DNA of 64,000 bases from Alphaproteobacteria bacterium (GTDB lineage Bacteria > Myxococcota_A > UBA796 > CAJQPC01). The stretch lies in NCBI GenBank assembly GCA_020632795.1, contig JACKEV010000006.1, positions 124,001 to 188,000 on the forward strand, read 5' to 3'. The notes under the pieces were generated by a model, which was not told where the DNA came from, did not search any database, and saw nothing but the letters and a program-made list of their open reading frames with translations. The translations under genes were made by a program, and so were the position numbers. Shown one piece after another: positions 53,743 through 63,140 of this stretch. How positions within the stretch are numbered: position 1 is the stretch's first letter; the number at the start of each line of letters is the position of its first letter.

Positions 53743-56514
53743 TCATCGCTCACCTCCCTCGCTCGCCCGGTGGTCGGCCAGCCGCAGGATGGCCTCCCGC
53801 CAGGCCAGGCCCCAGGGCCCATATCGCTGGTTCAGGCGCTCGAAGCGCTCGGCCAGCCCGCTGTCGACCCGGGCCAGCCCGTGGTCGCCCGCCGCCCGCA
53901 GCATCGCGCCGTCGTGGGACACCGCCACCGGCGGGGCCTCGGGGTCGGGCACCGGCGGGGCCAGCGGGCGGCAGTGGCCGTGGTGGCTGGCCACGAGGTG
54001 CAGCACCAGCTCCCGGTCGTGGGCGGCGTCCAGCAGCGGGCTGTCCGCGATCAGGGCGTGGGAGACCAATTCGTGGCGGAAGCCCCGGGGCAGGCCGCTC
54101 TGCTGCCACGCCCGGCGCCGGGCCGCCTGGTCGCCGGGGCGCGTGGCGGACTTGGCCAGCGGCGCGGGCTTGAGCGCCGCCGCGACCGCGCTGCCCCCCG
54201 CGAGCAGGCGCTGGAACCGAGGGTCCGCCTTGCCGAGATCGTGCAGCCAGGCCGCCAGGGCCAGATCCTCGGCGTCCTGCGCGGGGAGACCCAGGTGCCG
54301 GGCGAAATCCTGCACCTGGGCGCGCACGTCCCCGGAGTGCTGCGCCAGGGAGACCTCCTGGCCGGTGTGGACCGAGCTGTCGTCCTCGGAGGTGAAGCGG
54401 CCCGCGCGGCCGGCGTGCTGGCCGACCAGGGTGTAGCTGCGCTCCTTGGCGCCGTCTGTGTGGGATACGCGCTGCCACCCTCCGCCGAGGGCCATGACCA
54501 GGTTCAGCAGCCAGCCCGGAGACAGGGCCCTCCGGAGCCGCTCCAGCCACGCGGCGATCTCCTCGTCGGGGTCGTCGTCCGGGTCGATCCAGGCCCCCGG
54601 GGTGGGCATGCTGAGGAGCAGGGCAGGGTCCACCTGATTCACCAGCACGTCGAGGTGAAGGCGCAGCACGGGCTGCCCCCAGCGCGCCCACTGTGCGCGG
54701 TCCCCCAGGTCGGGGACCGGCGCGGTGGCGTCCGGCGCCCAGGTCCCGGCCTCCAGGCCCCCGTAGGTGGCGGGCACGATCAGCGTCGCGCCCGGCGGGG
54801 GGTAGCGGGTCAGCACGCTGGAGTCCTCGCCGCGCCAGAGCAGGGCCGGGCGGCGCTGCTGGCCTCGGATGGCCTCGAAGCGCTGGCCCTCCACGTCGCT
54901 GAGCTGCGGCCCGGGGCGCCCACACAGCCAGGCCCAGGCCGCCGCCGCGCTCACGCTCAGGGCCTCCAGGGGGGAGGGGGGGCAGGCGGTCAGCCGCCCG
55001 AGGAGGTCCTGAAGCGCCTCCGACCCCCCCGAGCGCAGGGCCTGCTCGGTGACGTCCGCGCGCCAGATGATCTGCACGTCGGGGGCGTGCTCCTGGGGGC
55101 CGTGCAGCCACAACGCGACCTCGGGGTCGTGCACCGGGGCGGGGCGGGTCTGGCTGAGCAGCCTCACGTAGGCCGGCAGCAGCCGGGGGGAGGTGCGCGC
55201 CGCCGGCCGCAGCTCCGATGGAGCGCCGATCAGCGCCTGCTCGATCGCTGTGACGCCGAAGTCATCGACGTCGTGGGCCTCCAGCCAGCTCCAGGTGGCG
55301 GCCAGGGCCTCGCCGTAGACCGGGTCCTCCCCGGTGCGCTGGTCGCGGCGCATCAGGATGACCCCCGCGCACGTCGGCAGGTCCCCGCGCCGGTTCAGGC
55401 GGCCGAAGCGCTGGCGCAGGGCGTCGACGCTGGCGCACTCGGTCACCAGGGCGTCGAAGTCCACATCCGCGCCCGCCTCGATGCACTGGGTGGCCACCAC
55501 GTACAGAGGGGTGTCCCGGGCGCGGTCCCGCCCAGCGCAGACCCGGGGCAGCAGCTCGGCCGCCCGGTCGTCCCGATCCAGGGGGCGCATGCGGCCGGTC
55601 AGCAGCGCGGCGTCCCCCTCGCGCTGGAGGATCCGCCACGTCCGCCGGGCGCAGTCCACCCGGTTGACCACCACGCCGATGACGCGAGCGCCCTGCGCGC
55701 GGAGGGCCTGGGCCTGGCGGGCGGCCTCCCGGGCCACCGCCTCCATCGGGTCGTCCCCCCGACGCACCCGCACCTCGGTCCGGGTGACCGGCTTCGGCGC
55801 GTTGACGATGGCGTCGAGCTGCGCGCGCTCGGGGGGCGCCAGGCGGAAGGCCGCCGGGGCGTCCCCGGGGGTCGCGGACATGCGCACCACGCTCAGCGCG
55901 CGGGCGCCGGACAGGTGCCCGGCGGTGAGCTGCGTCAGCGTGTCGGCGAAGGGCTGGGAGAGGTGGACCTCGTCGAGCAGCAGCAGGGTGTCGTGGGACA
56001 ACAGCCCCGCGTGGATGGGGCGCATCGAGGGGGACACCCCGTAGCCGCGGAACAGGAGCCGCGAGCCCACCTGATCCACCGTGGAGACCGCGATCAGCGG
56101 CTGGTCGGGGGTGCGGGCCCAGCCGTCGTCGCGGGCGATCCCGCCGCGCAGGACGGCGACCTCCAGGGGGACCTCGCCGCCACACCGCGCACAGAGGGCC
56201 TCGCGGACCTGGGCGAGCACACCGTCAGCGGCTCCTTCGAGCGCCTCTGCGATGGCCTTGGCGCGCTCAAACGCCTGATCCACGATGAGCCGGCGGTCCA
56301 CCACCATCAGCACCCGGCGGGGGGCGTGCGCCTGGAGGGCCATCGCGAACACGGCGATGTCCAGGGTGGCGGTCTTGCCGGTGCCGGTGGGCAGATCCAG
56401 GGTGTCCGGCCAGCCCTCATTCAACACAGTCTCGGCCAGCCGGGTCTGCCAGAGGTAGGGCGGATGTCCGCTCAGCTCCTGGAAGAACCTCGGGAAGTCC
56501 TCAGCCCTGAGCAT
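53743..56514 (-). CDS. cas3: Type I-G Cas3 helicase-nuclease (HD at C-terminus)
   Basis: The 923-aa product has a superfamily 2 helicase with Walker A LPTGTGKTA (residues 41-49), DEVH box (LLLLDEVHL) and SATPGDAP. The HD nuclease domain is at the C-terminus (AAWLHDLGKADPRF, His about residue 758), the reverse of the usual HD-helicase order and a known trait of type I-G. It degrades target DNA after Cascade binding. Its start overlaps the csb2 end by 14 bp. Confidence 0.95.
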   Translation of the reverse strand: MLRAEDFPRFFQELSGHPPYLWQTRLAETVLNEGWPDTLDLPTGTGKTATLDIAVFAMALQAHAPRRVLMVVDRRLIVDQAFERAKAIAEALEGAADGVLAQVREALCARCGGEVPLEVAVLRGGIARDDGWARTPDQPLIAVSTVDQVGSRLLFRGYGVSPSMRPIHAGLLSHDTLLLLDEVHLSQPFADTLTQLTAGHLSGARALSVVRMSATPGDAPAAFRLAPPERAQLDAIVNAPKPVTRTEVRVRRGDDPMEAVAREAARQAQALRAQGARVIGVVVNRVDCARRTWRILQREGDAALLTGRMRPLDRDDRAAELLPRVCAGRDRARDTPLYVVATQCIEAGADVDFDALVTECASVDALRQRFGRLNRRGDLPTCAGVILMRRDQRTGEDPVYGEALAATWSWLEAHDVDDFGVTAIEQALIGAPSELRPAARTSPRLLPAYVRLLSQTRPAPVHDPEVALWLHGPQEHAPDVQIIWRADVTEQALRSGGSEALQDLLGRLTACPPSPLEALSVSAAAAWAWLCGRPGPQLSDVEGQRFEAIRGQQRRPALLWRGEDSSVLTRYPPPGATLIVPATYGGLEAGTWAPDATAPVPDLGDRAQWARWGQPVLRLHLDVLVNQVDPALLLSMPTPGAWIDPDDDPDEEIAAWLERLRRALSPGWLLNLVMALGGGWQRVSHTDGAKERSYTLVGQHAGRAGRFTSEDDSSVHTGQEVSLAQHSGDVRAQVQDFARHLGLPAQDAEDLALAAWLHDLGKADPRFQRLLAGGSAVAAALKPAPLAKSATRPGDQAARRRAWQQSGLPRGFRHELVSHALIADSPLLDAAHDRELVLHLVASHHGHCRPLAPPVPDPEAPPVAVSHDGAMLRAAGDHGLARVDSGLAERFERLNQRYGPWGLAWREAILRLADHRASEGGER

Positions 56515-58048
56515 CGTCGTCCTCCATCGGGCGGCACAGCCCCAGGCCCAGGAACCGCCCGGCGCCCAGCACCACCGGGCCGCGCACCGGCGCGTCGAAC
56601 ACCAGCTCGGCGTGGACCTTGACCCGCTGGAGGCGGTCCTGCTGGCGCGGGTAGGGCGGGAAGGCGCGGGCCCTGGCCCCGCCGACGAGCGACGCGGAGA
56701 AGTGAAGCACCACCCGGGCGGGGCAGGGAAGCCCGATGTGGGTGCAGGCGTTGGCGATGAGGCGCTGGGCTTCGGCGCAGGCGGCGGCGGCCCGGTCCGG
56801 GTCGCGGGCGTGCAGATCGCCGGGGTTGCGATCCAGGGCGATGGGCGTGGCGGTGACCCAGCGGCGCGCCGGTCGGCACCACGCCGGGGCGGCCAGGTTC
56901 CAGCCCGCCCAGTCCTCCACCAGCTCCAGCTTGAGCACGCCGGGGCGTCCGAGCCGGACCTCGAAGCCGTCGCGCTGCCACCCCCCGAGGGCCCGGTGCA
57001 GCGGGCGGGGGTCGGCCCCCCGGGGCAGGGCCAGGGCCACCCCCAGGACGCGGCCGTCGGCGTGCTTTCGGCCGACGAAGGGCAGGGGGAGCACGGCCAG
57101 GTGGGGCTCGGGGGACGGCCCGCCGCCCGGGGCGTGCCCGCTGATGAGCGCGGGCGGGGGCTGATCCCCGTGCTCCATCAGGGCGTCCCGGACCGCGGTG
57201 GCGAGCGTGACCGCCCAGGTGGAGGGCAGCCGAGGGCCCGCCCGGCGCCGCAGCACCACCCACTGCGGGTCGAAGAGGCTGGCCGGGATCCAGCGATCCG
57301 ACACAGATCCGGCGCGGCGGTAGCGCTGGGGGCGGAAGGGCAGCACCCTGCCCTCGGCGAAGGGGGCGGCCTGGAACTCCTGCTCCAGCCAGTCGAGCTG
57401 GCCCTCGGTGACGCAGCGCAGCAGGGTCTCGCCGGCCGGGTCGGGGACCCAGGTCGGCTCGGGGGCCTCGTCCACCCAGCGGCAGCGCACCAGGGAGGCG
57501 GAGTGGCCGACCCGCACCACCCGCCGGGCCAGCGCGTCGAGGGCCGCGCGGACAGGCGGGGGCGGGGCCTCGGGCCACACCAGGTGTACGACGGGATCGT
57601 GTGGGGTGACCGAGGGGAAGCTGCGGGGCTGGCGCACGCGGCGCTCGGGGGTGACCTGGAGGGCCGCCCGCACATCCCCGGCGCTGGGGGCGGGCACGCG
57701 GCGCGCGGCCTGGCGGGGGTTGTCGCGGACCACGGTGGTGTCGTTCACCGGCACGAAGACCGTGGTGCCTTGGTGCTGCGCGTCGGCCTGGGGGTCGAGC
57801 GCGGGCAGGGTGACGGGGCGCGCGCCCCGCTCGCTGGCCTCGGTCGCGCAGATGGCCGGGGGCGGTTGGCGCTCCAGCCAGGCCAGCGCGGCGCGCTCGG
57901 CCTCGACGGCGTCGGGGTCCTCGGTGTGGGTGGCGACCAGGGCGGAGAACACCCGGGCGGGGTGGGGCGGCCACTCGGCGCGGTCGCGGTCGTGGTAGCG
58001 GGTCGCCACGCAGCGGCCGGTCAGGAAGCTGACCTCGAGGGCGATCAT
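56501..58048 (-). CDS. csb2: Cas5-Cas6-type fusion Csb2
   Basis: The 515-aa product is a GSU0054-type Csb2. MIALEVSFLTGRCVATRYHDRDRAEWPPHPARVFSAL in outline is the typical N-terminus, a Cas5-like RAMP domain. The C-terminal half, with GHAPGGGP and a late Gly-rich loop (GAGRFLGLGLCRP), is the Cas6-like RAMP expected to cut the repeat hairpin and hold the crRNA 5' handle. The ATG at 58048 overlaps the csb1 stop by ATGA, fixing the start against a longer open frame. Confidence 0.93.
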   Translation of the reverse strand: MIALEVSFLTGRCVATRYHDRDRAEWPPHPARVFSALVATHTEDPDAVEAERAALAWLERQPPPAICATEASERGARPVTLPALDPQADAQHQGTTVFVPVNDTTVVRDNPRQAARRVPAPSAGDVRAALQVTPERRVRQPRSFPSVTPHDPVVHLVWPEAPPPPVRAALDALARRVVRVGHSASLVRCRWVDEAPEPTWVPDPAGETLLRCVTEGQLDWLEQEFQAAPFAEGRVLPFRPQRYRRAGSVSDRWIPASLFDPQWVVLRRRAGPRLPSTWAVTLATAVRDALMEHGDQPPPALISGHAPGGGPSPEPHLAVLPLPFVGRKHADGRVLGVALALPRGADPRPLHRALGGWQRDGFEVRLGRPGVLKLELVEDWAGWNLAAPAWCRPARRWVTATPIALDRNPGDLHARDPDRAAAACAEAQRLIANACTHIGLPCPARVVLHFSASLVGGARARAFPPYPRQQDRLQRVKVHAELVFDAPVRGPVVLGAGRFLGLGLCRPMEDDDAQG

Positions 58049-59310
58049 GCGTCGTCGTCCGCGTCGGCGGCCAGGTCGCGGCTTGCCCGGATGAGGTCGG
58101 CCAGCTTGGGCGCGGGGCGCAGCACGACGGGCTCGGCGGTCCAGCCCATGCCCGCCGCCGTCGCCGCCGCGTTGGCGCGCTCGACCAGGGCGTTGGCCTG
58201 CGCCGGGGTCAGCGTGTAGCGAACCGGGGCGCCGCCGTCTGCGGGGAGGACCTCCAGCTCGAAGGGGCCCTCCGGGACCAGCAGGGAGCGGGAGCGCAGG
58301 TCGAAGCCGCGGCTTCGGGCGTGGACCACTGCGGCCAGGGCGAGGGCGGCGAGGGCGGTGTGGGCGGCGTGGGCGGCGGCCTTGCGGGCCTCGCGGGGCA
58401 GCGGGTTCCCCGCACAGTCGTCCTGGAAGCGCAGGCGGCGCAGCGCGGGCAGGGACAGCACGGTGGTCTGGAGGGCGTGGTCCACCGTCACCCCGCCGGC
58501 CTTGGGGTCGATGCTGGGGGCGATGTTGCCGTGGTTGATGGCCGAGGGGCGGCCCTTGCCCTCGCTGCCCTTGCGGCTGAACGGCTCGGGGTTGCCCTTG
58601 CCGTCTGTCTTCGCCTGGGCCCCCTCGATGGTCCAGTCGCTGGGATCGTCCTTGTCGGTGTAGACCGCCACGCCGCGCTGGATGGCGGCGGGGTCGATGC
58701 GGCTGCTGACCTTGACGCCGTCCTGGGCGTGGACCCCGACGATCTCGGAGACCAGGGCGCGCTGGAACTTGGCGCCCAGGCCGCCCTTGGGCCCGGTGGA
58801 GTCCCACACCCCGAAGATCAGCGCCGTGGGGCAGGCCTGGTACATCGCGGTGGCGTGGCGCACGCGGGCGTCGGTGAACGCCTGGCCCAGCGGGCTCTTG
58901 CGGAAGGGCACGCCGTCCAGCAGGCTGTCGCGCAGCAGCGCGTCGGCGATGCGGTGGGGGGCGTGCAGGGCGCTGACGCGGTCGAGGTCGGCCAGGCCGG
59001 GCTCCTCGGTGAAGTCGACCAGCACCACGGGGAAGGCCAACTCGCCGTCCTCCCAGGCGTCGAACAGGGCCTCCTCCATGCGGTTGGCCTGGGAGGCCAC
59101 CGAGTCCAGCAGCACGCAGGTCACCGGCTGGCCGTCGAGCACGCGCTCTTCGAAGGCGTAGCGGGTGTCGGCGGCGTCGTCGACGGCGTAGGTGGGCGGG
59201 AACAGCTTGTCGCCGGGGCCGCCAGCGGGCTGGAGCCGGGTGACGGCGCGCACGGCGGCGGCGCTGGCGACGGCGGCGGACAGGGTCTCGAAGCTCAGGG
59301 TGTCGGGCAT
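58045..59310 (-). CDS. csb1: Cas7-type backbone protein Csb1
   Basis: The 421-aa product matches Csb1 (GSU0053): KLFPPTYAVDD, VLLDSVASQANRMEEALF, SPLGQAFTDARVRHATAMYQACPTALIFGVWDSTGPKGGLGAKFQRALVSEIVG in outline and INHGNIAPSI. It is the repeated backbone subunit that coats the crRNA. I chose the ATG at 59310 with GGAGAG upstream. It is the first cas gene, preceded by an intrinsic terminator, so its promoter should lie in 59311-59444. Confidence 0.94.
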   Translation of the reverse strand: MPDTLSFETLSAAVASAAAVRAVTRLQPAGGPGDKLFPPTYAVDDAADTRYAFEERVLDGQPVTCVLLDSVASQANRMEEALFDAWEDGELAFPVVLVDFTEEPGLADLDRVSALHAPHRIADALLRDSLLDGVPFRKSPLGQAFTDARVRHATAMYQACPTALIFGVWDSTGPKGGLGAKFQRALVSEIVGVHAQDGVKVSSRIDPAAIQRGVAVYTDKDDPSDWTIEGAQAKTDGKGNPEPFSRKGSEGKGRPSAINHGNIAPSIDPKAGGVTVDHALQTTVLSLPALRRLRFQDDCAGNPLPREARKAAAHAAHTALAALALAAVVHARSRGFDLRSRSLLVPEGPFELEVLPADGGAPVRYTLTPAQANALVERANAAATAAGMGWTAEPVVLRPAPKLADLIRASRDLAADADDDA

Positions 59311-59444
59311 GTGGGCTCTCCGGGTGCGCGGGTCATCGCGTCCTGCACCTCCGAGGCCGATCCTGGCGTCCCCCGCTGGGTCGCGGGGGGAATAGCCCGG
59401 GGGTGCGGTCACCTGCAAGTGGCGGCCGGCGGGGAAGTGTGATC

Positions 59445-59485
59445 AAAAAAGTATCGGCGCGCGCCGTACGAGCGACGCGCGCCGA
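59445..59485 (-). terminator. Intrinsic terminator between the 95-aa gene and csb1
   Basis: On the minus strand a perfect 10-bp stem (TCGGCGCGCG and its complement, 59454-59463 with 59476-59485, 12-nt loop) is followed by TACTTTTTTG. It stands 5 bp after the 95-aa gene's stop and would separate that gene from the cas operon. Confidence 0.85.
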
Positions 59486-59489
59486 GGGC

Positions 59490-59777
59490 TCAGGCCGACA
59501 GCTCCAGGGCGGTGCGCCGGGCGGTGGCCTGGAGGCGGTGCATGGCGTCGACGGTGGCGGACACCCCGCCCACGGCGACGCAGGCCTGGCGGAGCGCGGC
59601 GCGGGTAGCGGTGGGATCACCGAGACGGGCGTTGAGGGCGTCGAGGGCCGCGCGGGCGTCGCGCAGGGCGGCGTCCAGGGGCTCGGCGAGGCGGTCGAGG
59701 GCGTCGATGTCGGCGCGCAGGCTGGCGATGTCGCCGCGCAGGTCGTTAGATGGGAGGGGAGAGGGGTTGGCAGGCAT
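59490..59777 (-). CDS. Small helical coiled-coil protein upstream of cas operon
   Basis: The 95-aa product is almost all helix with a heptad pattern (LRGDIASLRADIDALDRLAEPLDAAL in outline), Ala-rich, no Cys apart from one. AGGA precedes the ATG at 59777. It is followed directly by a strong terminator, so it is an independent transcription unit although co-directional with the cas genes. It was not recognised; a regulatory or phage-counter role is possible but unsupported. Confidence 0.6.
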   Translation of the reverse strand: MPANPSPLPSNDLRGDIASLRADIDALDRLAEPLDAALRDARAALDALNARLGDPTATRAALRQACVAVGGVSATVDAMHRLQATARRTALELSA

Positions 59778-60229
59778 TGTGCTGATCCTTCAGGGGCCGG
59801 TTCGTGGTTGTGACACGGGCCGGTCCCGCTTTGGTTTCATGGGGAGAGCGCACGGCGCGCTCAGGGGAACATGGAGCTGAGGGAACCGGACCTCCACTCC
59901 GCAGGTGTCAAGCCTGGGAGCGCCACCCGGCCAGCCCCGGAATGGATCCCTATTCAAAAACTCAGAACTTGGACTCTCCATCATGGTGAGCGAGCATATC
60001 CGGTAGTAGCTGATCGGCACAGAAAATTGAAAAAACAAAATCAAATACTCAGAAGATTTTCTGCTCAAGTGCCTCGCCCCGCAGGGCGGGTGGGAGTTGA
60101 GTCGACCTCGCAAGACAAGGTCAAAGACTCATCTTCAACGAGGTCCGCACCCGGGGGCGCGGAATGGCCAGAGGCCCGCCCACACTGACCTGTCGAAGCG
60201 AGACCCGGGGTAGATAACGGTGGCCGGCG
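59778..60229. other. Intergenic region, AT-rich in part, no gene seen
   Basis: No convincing gene is seen. The middle part (about 59940-60065) is much richer in A+T than its surroundings. It includes an inverted repeat of CAGAAAAT (60020-60027) with ATTTTCTG (60056-60063). A promoter for the 95-aa gene may lie in this stretch. Confidence 0.5.
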
Positions 60230-60370
60230 ATGGAGGCAATGGCTGGGGGAACACGATGGAACCCTGCTCGACTGCGACAGCCCCCCAAGCTGCGCCGGCT
60301 CGTCGATCGCCAGTCCTGCTTCACCGCCTACGGCCCCCGCCAGACCGGCAAGACCACAGCGATTCGCTTG
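60230..60370 (+). pseudogene. 5' fragment of an AAA-type ATPase gene, cut by transposon
   Basis: A short frame (MEAMAGGTRWNPARL...) leads to LRRLVDRQSCFTAYGPRQTGKTTAIRL, the N-terminal start and Walker A motif of the AAA ATPase-like family often found in mobile or toxin-associated genes (compare the family pattern FxxxxPRQTGKTT). It ends 15 bp into the transposon's terminal repeat, and no continuation is seen at the other end of the element at 63141. Confidence 0.65.
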
Positions 60371-63140
60371 TCAAGCCGCCTTTGATGATTTGGTGGCGGA
60401 TCGATCAGGGTCGTCCATCACGGACTCCAAGTTTCGAAGGCCCGTCACGGGCAGACAGACCCACTCGATCCGGAACCATGATTCCATCAACAACTTCAGC
60501 ATCATCAAGCCGCCGCGCTGCCGCTGACCGGTAGCCCCAAGCGTCGGAGGACCTCGGCTTTTGCCTCGATGACGACCTCCAAGTCCGAGCCGTCGGGCAA
60601 CGCATAGCGCTCGGTGCGCGCCTGCCAGGAGAGGCGTCGTCGCTGCCTCTGGCTTGCCGAGGGCAGGAAGAGGGGGTTGGGCTTGGGGACCGCCGGGAGA
60701 TGGAGGCGCACGCGAACCTGTAGTTGTCGAGAGGCCTCCCGGAAGCGTCGGCGTGCGACAGCAGGCGCGAGGAAGGGCCCGTCGGTTGCGTAGGCCCCAG
60801 GGCTCACGTCTTCGCAGGGACGGAGCGGCAAGGGTGTCCCCTTGGGTGGCCGTCGGTCCCGGTTGGGGGGTGGGTTGGTCATGGCGTCGACGGAGCGGAG
60901 CTTCCTGCGCAGCAGGTGGACGGTCTGCAAGCGTTCCTGGATGGGGAGGGCCACGTCTGGAGCGACGAGGAAGCAGGTGAGCTTGGTGGCGCCCGGGCGC
61001 ACGGAGTTCAGGCATCCGGCGCGGCGGGGGCAGTCGGTGCAGGTCCCTGCTGACGCGATGTAGTGGATACGCATCTTCCGGGAGCGCGACATGGACCCCA
61101 CGGAGGTGGGCGCCAGGCGGCGGTTGGCCGGGCAAGCCAGGAGGCCTTCGCCGGTGAGATAGCGCCACCCGCCGACTCTGCGCCGTAGCAGGTGATTCCA
61201 GTCGAGGGCGTCGGTCAGCTCGGCGAGGGCCGCGTTGGCGTGGTCCAACGCCTCCTGTGTCTGGGCGAGGAGGTCCGGGGGAGGTGGTTGGGGCTGGGGC
61301 ACCGCCTCCACGGTGGCGGTGGTCTCGGGCACCGGTCGAGGGTCGGTCTCGTCTCTGCGCGGGGGCTGCTTCGGCATCTCCTCGGGGGGCGGGGCCATCT
61401 TGAAGCCGCAGGCGAGGGCTCGGTTCCAGGTGAACAGGCCGATGAGGGTCGCCAGCTCCTGTCCCGCCGCGCAGTAGCTGAAGATGCGCTGGAGGTGGAC
61501 CTCCCGATCTTCCTGGATGAAACGGTTCTCCTGGCTGCTGCGCCCGAAGTACATCGCCACGACGTCCGGCGCCGGCCAGGCGTCCGCCTCCAGGTCCATC
61601 GCCGCGAAGAGCTCGTACTGCCAGCCTTCGATGACCCGGCCATGCTCCGCGCTCCCCTCGCGCGGGTAGCGGCTGACCACCGCACGAAGCTCGATGGGCT
61701 CGAAGGGCGTGCCGTCCTCCCGGACGCTGGCGCGGTCAGGGCGCAGCGTGACCAGCCCGAGGTCCATCGCCGAGCGCATGGGCCCTGAGCCGCTGTCGGG
61801 CACCCGACACCAGGTCCCTTCCACCAGCCGACGGCGCACATCCAGCTGGTCCAGGAGACCCGGTCGGGTGATCCGTGTGATGCAGGGAATGCCCGCCTCC
61901 CGCACCAGGCTCAAGGAGGGGACCCAGCCGAACTCCCCATCCATGCGCAGCAGCGTACGCTTCGGCGACACCCCGAGCTGCGCGACCACGCCACGGAGCA
62001 CCGCCAGATCTGCGGCCAGCTCCGTGCGGCGCTCGCCGTTCCCGGGGGCGATGCGCAGGTTCAGGTAGGCGCCGCTCCCTCCGTGCTGGAGCACCGTGCG
62101 GTGGACCTGGACATCACCGCGCTTCCGCCCGCTGTACCCCGGCGCCGCGATGTCATCGCTGCGACGACGCGCCGCTGGGCGTGTCTCATCCTCGGGCAAC
62201 GCCCGGTGCCGCAACGCGTGGACCCGTCCGTCTCGCTCGAACACATGCCAGCCCTCGCCCCGCGCGTCCCGCGTCTGCACCCAGGGGTGACGCAGCACGT
62301 CCAGCACCCCGGAGGCCTCGACGAGCAGCCAGCTCGACAGCTTCCGCACCGAAGCGGCCTCCACCGCGCTCAGCAGCCGCGACACTGACGACGGCGTCAT
62401 CAGGCTGCGTCGCCCCCCGAGCGCTGCCAGCTCCTTCTTCGCCTCTCGGGCCCGCTCGTAGAACGCCCGCAGCCCCACGTTCTCCCCGCAGTAGAAGTAG
62501 CTCACCAGGAAGATGAACACGTCCAACCCCACGTATCCCCCTTCGCGGACCACGCGGAGGCGACGACCCACCTCCTCCAGCACACCCGACTCGCTCAGCG
62601 CCAGCAGCTCCAACGCCGCTGGCCCCAGAACGTCCGGCAATCTCTCCGTCTTCCCACGCGCCTGTGTGACAACTCGCTTCGTTCCGGCCATGATGTCCCT
62701 CGCCGTCGTTGTCCAACCGGAACGGCTCGGGTTTTCATCGATTGGGCCGGACCGGTGCCGTCGCCTCCTCTCAGGCCTGTCCTGGAAGAGGCTCGGGCAA
62801 CGACGGCATATCTCAACGCGGCGGGGGATCGCTTGTTCTGGGCGATCCGACTTGTGTTTCATGGATCCGGGACGAGTGGGACAGAGGTCTCGGAGAATCG
62901 GTGATACACGCGACGTATCGACGCGTGACCGCGAGGATGCCGTTGAGGTACTTGTTGTCCAGGAAAATATGGGCAGGCCTGCAAGGGACGCCGAGATTTC
63001 ATCGCGCCCACGCGTCGATCCGATTCGGGAACCTCCGATCTCTTCGAGGGCTCTGTCTGTCCTGGATGGACCTTCAGATCTTGGAGTCCGTGATGGACGA
63101 CCCTGATCGATCCGTCACCAACCCGTCAAAGCCGGCTTGA
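60371..63140 (-). mobile_element. Transposon with long terminal inverted repeats
   Basis: The two ends are inverted repeats of at least 60 bp with a perfect core of about 35 bp (CGGATCGATCAGGGTCGTCC at its start). The left end begins TCAAGCCGCCTTTGATG; the right end, read inward, begins TCAAGCCGGCTTTGACG. The match may reach 4 bp further out (CTTG/CAAG), so the true edge is not fixed and no target duplication is evident. The family is unassigned. Confidence 0.85.
60505..62691 (-). CDS. DDE-type transposase, family uncertain
   Basis: The 728-aa product is a DDE transposase. LLRMDGEFGWVP holds a catalytic Asp and FIQEDREVHLQ follows the ENRF segment with the expected Glu. The C-terminal part has a zinc-like CTDCPRRAGC and LACPANRRLAP, as in transposases with IS1182-type C-terminal domains. 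A GAGGG ribosome binding site before the ATG at 62691 supports that start, although the frame is open to 62862. It is long for an insertion sequence transposase. Confidence 0.78.
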   Translation of the reverse strand: MAGTKRVVTQARGKTERLPDVLGPAALELLALSESGVLEEVGRRLRVVREGGYVGLDVFIFLVSYFYCGENVGLRAFYERAREAKKELAALGGRRSLMTPSSVSRLLSAVEAASVRKLSSWLLVEASGVLDVLRHPWVQTRDARGEGWHVFERDGRVHALRHRALPEDETRPAARRRSDDIAAPGYSGRKRGDVQVHRTVLQHGGSGAYLNLRIAPGNGERRTELAADLAVLRGVVAQLGVSPKRTLLRMDGEFGWVPSLSLVREAGIPCITRITRPGLLDQLDVRRRLVEGTWCRVPDSGSGPMRSAMDLGLVTLRPDRASVREDGTPFEPIELRAVVSRYPREGSAEHGRVIEGWQYELFAAMDLEADAWPAPDVVAMYFGRSSQENRFIQEDREVHLQRIFSYCAAGQELATLIGLFTWNRALACGFKMAPPPEEMPKQPPRRDETDPRPVPETTATVEAVPQPQPPPPDLLAQTQEALDHANAALAELTDALDWNHLLRRRVGGWRYLTGEGLLACPANRRLAPTSVGSMSRSRKMRIHYIASAGTCTDCPRRAGCLNSVRPGATKLTCFLVAPDVALPIQERLQTVHLLRRKLRSVDAMTNPPPNRDRRPPKGTPLPLRPCEDVSPGAYATDGPFLAPAVARRRFREASRQLQVRVRLHLPAVPKPNPLFLPSASQRQRRRLSWQARTERYALPDGSDLEVVIEAKAEVLRRLGLPVSGSAAA

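Noticed and set aside
53566..56622. 1,018-codon plus-strand frame opposite cas3
   Set aside because: Composition of a shadow; cas3 on the minus strand has clear helicase and HD motifs.
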